This document shows positions 60,990 to 64,000 of a stretch of DNA of 64,000 nt, piece after piece. The stretch covers positions 62,001 through 126,000 of the forward strand of contig NZ_FOAM01000009.1 of NCBI RefSeq assembly GCF_900109605.1, in the 5' to 3' direction. Position 1 is the stretch's first letter. The number at the start of each line of letters is the position of its first letter. The position numbers and the translations under genes were made by a program. Below the pieces are notes generated by a model, which worked only from the letters and a program-made list of their open reading frames with translations, made no database searches and was not told the origin of the DNA. This DNA comes from Xaviernesmea oryzae. GTDB taxonomy: Bacteria > Pseudomonadota > Alphaproteobacteria > Rhizobiales > Rhizobiaceae.

Positions 60990-62201
60990 TCAGGCGCCTC
61001 GCCAATTCTGGCCAATACTGTCCATCATGGCGCCAAACCAGGGTGTGGAGGTATCAAAGGTCTTCCCGCCGCGAATGCGGGGGAACTCGACGCAGCGTAG
61101 CCGGCCGCCTTGATTCTCATCATGGCCTGTTACGCCGGAGACGCCGTTGAGGGCGCTTTCCACAGCGAGATCGACCATGCCCTGGATGAGGCGCAGATCG
61201 GCGCCGTTGGCGGGTGCGGAGCGGGCGAAATAGCCCGATTTCTGCACCATGGCCCGTTCGGCGCCGAGAAGTGCTGCAAACTGGCGCGAAAACCAGGCGC
61301 CGACATTGATCGTGTCGATCTTCACATGGCCGAAGGCATCGCGCTTGACCGTTTCGCCCGCGGCCTCCCGCTCGGCCACGATCTCGTTGAGGCAGGCCCC
61401 CTCGCTGACGAAGAGGGCGACGAAGCCGGTCTTGTCCATCACCTTGCGCAGCCGTTCCGCCTCGATCTCCATGTCGAACTGCATTTCCGGCAGATAGAGG
61501 CCGTCGATCGCCTTCAGCGTCTTGTCCATCATGAAGCCATCGACGACCTCGAGGCTTTCGAGGCCGTGCAGATAGGCGCGCGCCGTGGCGGCCGTCAGCC
61601 AGCCGGAATGTCGGCCCATGACCTCATGGACCACCAGCGTCTTCGGCGCGGCGCTCTGCTCATTACCGACATTGTCGAAGAAGCGGGCGCCGGCCTCGGC
61701 CGCCGTCCAGGCGCCGAGCGACTGGCGGATCGGCACCACGTCGTTGTCGACCGTCTTCGGCAGGCCGACGACGGTCAGATCATAGCCATTGGCGCCGAGA
61801 TAGGCTGCGAGGTCGGCGGCCGTCGTGTTGGTGTCGTCGCCCCCGATCGTGTGCAGAATCGTGATGCCATCGGCGGCGAGACGCTCGGCAGCCACCTGCA
61901 GCGGATTCTGTCCCTCCGCTACCAGGCCGCGCTTGATGCAATCGGCTGCATTGGTCAGCTTGACGCGGCTGTTGCCGATCGGCGAGCCGCCATGCTTGTG
62001 CAGAATGGCGGCCTTTTCGCGCATGGCCGGCGTGATCTCGATCCGGTCCGCGGTCAGGAGGCCCTGATAGCCGGAGCGGTAAGCAACCAGCTCCGCCTCC
62101 GGCAGAATATCCGTATAGCGCTCGATCAGACCGCCAACCGCCGAAGACAGGCACGGGGCGAGCCCGCCCGCCGTCAGCATTGCCACTTTCTGCTTGGCCA
62201 T
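60990..62201 (-). CDS. pfp: pyrophosphate-dependent 6-phosphofructokinase
   Basis: A 403-residue phosphofructokinase of the PPi-dependent clade. Diagnostic motifs: IGGDDTNTTA (GGDD at 120-123; the second Asp excludes ATP and marks PPi use), PKTVDND at 148-154 and MGRHSGWL near 195. The N-terminal AMLTAGGLAPCLSS binds the phosphoryl donor. It interconverts fructose 6-phosphate and fructose 1,6-bisphosphate using PPi/Pi. AAGGAGG lies before the ATG at 62201. Rhizobia use mainly the Entner-Doudoroff route, so this enzyme may act mostly in gluconeogenesis or Calvin/pentose cycles. Confidence 0.92.
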   Translation of the reverse strand: MAKQKVAMLTAGGLAPCLSSAVGGLIERYTDILPEAELVAYRSGYQGLLTADRIEITPAMREKAAILHKHGGSPIGNSRVKLTNAADCIKRGLVAEGQNPLQVAAERLAADGITILHTIGGDDTNTTAADLAAYLGANGYDLTVVGLPKTVDNDVVPIRQSLGAWTAAEAGARFFDNVGNEQSAAPKTLVVHEVMGRHSGWLTAATARAYLHGLESLEVVDGFMMDKTLKAIDGLYLPEMQFDMEIEAERLRKVMDKTGFVALFVSEGACLNEIVAEREAAGETVKRDAFGHVKIDTINVGAWFSRQFAALLGAERAMVQKSGYFARSAPANGADLRLIQGMVDLAVESALNGVSGVTGHDENQGGRLRCVEFPRIRGGKTFDTSTPWFGAMMDSIGQNWRGA

Positions 62202-62296
62202 GATTCCTCCTTCAAGCCGTCGCGGTATCGCTGTCACGCTCTTCTATAGCATGCGCCGCACGGGTGCAGCATCAAGGGCAGCAAAATCGCTCTGAG

Positions 62297-62314
62297 CCGT
62301 CAACTTCCTGTTTT
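62297..62314 (+). promoter_or_regulatory. candidate Pho box upstream of the alkaline phosphatase
   Basis: CCGTCAA-CTTC-CTGTTTT matches 10 of 14 positions of the CTGTCAT-N4-CTGTCAT consensus. It is about 210 bases before the phosphatase start. An isolated perfect half CTGTCAT lies at 62334-62340 inside the palindrome CTGTCATGACAG. Confidence 0.35.
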
Positions 62315-62524
62315 AAGATGCGTTTCTGCGCCTCTGTCATGACAGGGGCGTGAAACGGAATTGATCATCGGCGTATGCGGCCGCTGGCAGTGCTCCAGCC
62401 CGGATATCGCCTCACTCCCGTCGGTCCCATCCGGATTTTTGACCGGATAAGGCCGGGTGTAATATCCGTGTCATGCTGAGTTTTTATGCGCGGTGAGGTC
62501 AACCACATCTCTGAAAGGGGTCTC

Positions 62525-64000
62525 ATGCGCAAACTCGTTCTCGCTTTGATCTCGGCGACCATCCTCGCCGGCGCTGCGCAGGCAGCGACTGTCTATCCGC
62601 TTGATCGCGCGACCATCCTTGCCGGCTCCCCCTTCGATTTTAAGGTTGAGTTCAAGAGCGTCATCAAGCCCGAAGACGTGAAGATCACCGTCAACGGCCA
62701 GGACTATAAAGCCGTTCTCGGTAAGGACGTGCAGTTCGTCGCCGAAGAGAAGAACAAGGACAAGGTGCTCGGCTCCGCCGTCCTGATCCGCGGCCTGACG
62801 ATTCCGAAGGCCGGGGATTATAAGGTCGAGGTCTCCGCAGGCTCGGAAAGCAAGAGCGTGACCTGGAACGTCTTTGCCACAGGCGCCACGCCGAAGGCCA
62901 AGAACATCATCTTCCTGCTCGGCGACGGCATGTCGGTCGCCCATCGCACCGCTGCCCGCATCATGTCGAAGGGCATGACCGAGGGGAAGGCGAATGGCCG
63001 TCTGAATATGGACGATCTCGACCATATGGCCTTTATCGGCACTTCGGCGACCGATGCCGTGGCCACCGACAGCGCCAACACCATGTCGGCCTATATGACC
63101 GGCCACAAGACGGCGGTGAACGCCATTGGTGTCTATGCCGACCGCACGCCTGACAGCCTCGATGACCCGAAGGTCGAAACCTTTGCCGAGGCGATCCGCC
63201 GCCAGACCAAAAAGTCGGTCGGCATCGTCACCGGCGCCGAGGTCGAAGACGCGACGCCGGCTGCCGTGGTGTCGCACACCCGCAAGCGCGCCGACAAGGC
63301 CGAGATCGTCGAGATGCTCTATGCCGTCAAGCCGGACGTGCTGCTCGGCGGCGGCTCGGCCTATTTCCTGCCGCAGTCCACGGCCGGCTCCAAGCGCAAG
63401 GACGACAAGGACTATATCAAGCTCTTCAAGGAGGCCGGTTATCGGCTCGCCACCGATAAGAACGAGCTCAATGCGGCCAGCGGCGACGGCAAGCTCCTCG
63501 GCCTGTTCCACACGGGCAATATGGACGTGACGCTCGACCGCGACTTCCTGAAGAAGGGCACGGTCGACAAGTTCCCGAACCAGCCGGGCCTGGTCGCCAT
63601 GATGAAGGCGGCTCTCGGCGAGGTGTCGAAGAACCCGGAAGGCTTCTTCCTGATGGTCGAAGGCGCCTCGATCGACAAGATGTCGCATCCGCTCGACTGG
63701 GATCGCGCCGTGTTCGAAACGATCGAATTCGACCAGGCGATCGGCGTGGCGCGCGAGTTTGCCAAGACTCATCCCGATACGCTGATCGTCGCCACCGCCG
63801 ACCACACCCATGGTGTCTCGATCATCGGCACGGTGGATGACGACAAGCCCGGCACGGAGATGCGCGAAAAGGTCGGCACCTATGCCGAAGCCGGCTTCCC
63901 GAATTACGAGGACAAGGACGGCGACGGCTTTCCCGATCGGATCGATGTGTCGCGCCGCCTATTCCTTGGCGCCACCAATGGTCCGGATCATTACGAGACC
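62525..64000 (+). CDS. alkaline phosphatase (PhoA superfamily), 3' end outside the window
   Basis: At least 492 codons, open to the right edge. The signal MRKLVLALISATILAGAAQA cleaves near residue 20. A small beta domain precedes the phosphatase core, which starts NIIFLLGDGMSVAH. The nucleophile is Ser183 in TDSANTMSAY; the metal site TADHTHG has Asp426, His427 and His429, and VEGASIDKMSH supplies further ligands. A DKDGDGFPD insertion near residue 465 looks like a calcium loop. The enzyme releases phosphate from monoesters in the periplasm. GAAAGGGG precedes the ATG by 4 bases. Expression in phosphate starvation is expected. Confidence 0.93.
   Translation, partial: MRKLVLALISATILAGAAQAATVYPLDRATILAGSPFDFKVEFKSVIKPEDVKITVNGQDYKAVLGKDVQFVAEEKNKDKVLGSAVLIRGLTIPKAGDYKVEVSAGSESKSVTWNVFATGATPKAKNIIFLLGDGMSVAHRTAARIMSKGMTEGKANGRLNMDDLDHMAFIGTSATDAVATDSANTMSAYMTGHKTAVNAIGVYADRTPDSLDDPKVETFAEAIRRQTKKSVGIVTGAEVEDATPAAVVSHTRKRADKAEIVEMLYAVKPDVLLGGGSAYFLPQSTAGSKRKDDKDYIKLFKEAGYRLATDKNELNAASGDGKLLGLFHTGNMDVTLDRDFLKKGTVDKFPNQPGLVAMMKAALGEVSKNPEGFFLMVEGASIDKMSHPLDWDRAVFETIEFDQAIGVAREFAKTHPDTLIVATADHTHGVSIIGTVDDDKPGTEMREKVGTYAEAGFPNYEDKDGDGFPDRIDVSRRLFLGATNGPDHYET

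Noticed and set aside
1-64000. tRNA or rRNA genes
   Set aside because: I looked through the spacers for T-loop (GGTTCRANYCC) type sequences and found none with a matching cloverleaf.

Overview
The window looks like chromosomal DNA of a Rhizobiales bacterium close to Rhizobium, Agrobacterium or Allorhizobium. The evidence is the uniformly high GC, a DUF982 protein, RirA-type and PhoB-type operator candidates, the betaine-lipid pair btaAB, a PPi-dependent phosphofructokinase, a carnitine dehydrogenase/thioesterase fusion and the GC-rich palindromic intergenic repeats common in this group. I see no rRNA, tRNA, CRISPR array, insertion sequence, prophage or defence system.

Layout. 0-2.4 kb: a sulfite-oxidase-like molybdoenzyme, a DUF982 protein and a GntR/FCD repressor. 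2.7-9.1 kb: a polyamine-type ABC transporter (ATPase, binding protein, two permeases), an Asp/Glu/hydantoin racemase and a flavin amine oxidase. This is a plausible uptake-and-catabolism unit for an unknown nitrogenous compound, divergent from the GntR gene. 9.2-12.1 kb: a DUF1194 protein, a stand-alone glycoamylase-like protein and a small membrane protein. 12.3-16.5 kb: a siderophore operon (TonB receptor, FhuF-type reductase, periplasmic binding protein) behind a candidate iron operator. 16.6-18.3 kb: a lipase-family hydrolase and an exported MsrA.

18.4-36.2 kb is the richest part. A peptide-type ABC operon ending in a CocE/NonD-type hydrolase gene is followed by l-carnitine catabolism genes (dehydrogenase-thioesterase fusion, DUF849 beta-keto acid cleavage enzyme, divergent GlxA/CdhR-like activator). 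Then come a second PotABCD-type ABC operon and an APC permease. The carnitine enzymes would take l-carnitine through 3-dehydrocarnitine and betainyl-CoA to glycine betaine. The flanking transporters are candidates for feeding this route, but their substrates are inferred.

36.4-50.3 kb: an orphan ParA, an L,D-transpeptidase, a DUF4432 epimerase-like protein, a DUF442 phosphatase-like protein, an EamA exporter, a lysophospholipase-like hydrolase, the ribosome factor EttA, an SDR epimerase, a chemoreceptor, an ArsR-methyltransferase fusion overlapping metF, and a 25-residue membrane peptide. 50.5-64 kb: another EamA exporter, MltB, a GH25 muramidase lipoprotein, btaAB, a degenerate GGDEF protein, a serine beta-lactamase-like protein, an SLT lipoprotein, PPi-phosphofructokinase, and an alkaline phosphatase cut by the right edge. 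Candidate Pho boxes lie before btaA and before the phosphatase, which fits phosphate-starvation control of both.

No wholly new multi-gene system is evident. The observations I find most worth testing are the 25-residue peptide, the overlapping palindromes before the siderophore receptor, the ArsR operator, the hydrolase/transporter unit beside carnitine catabolism, and the hairpin that carries a stop codon in its loop.
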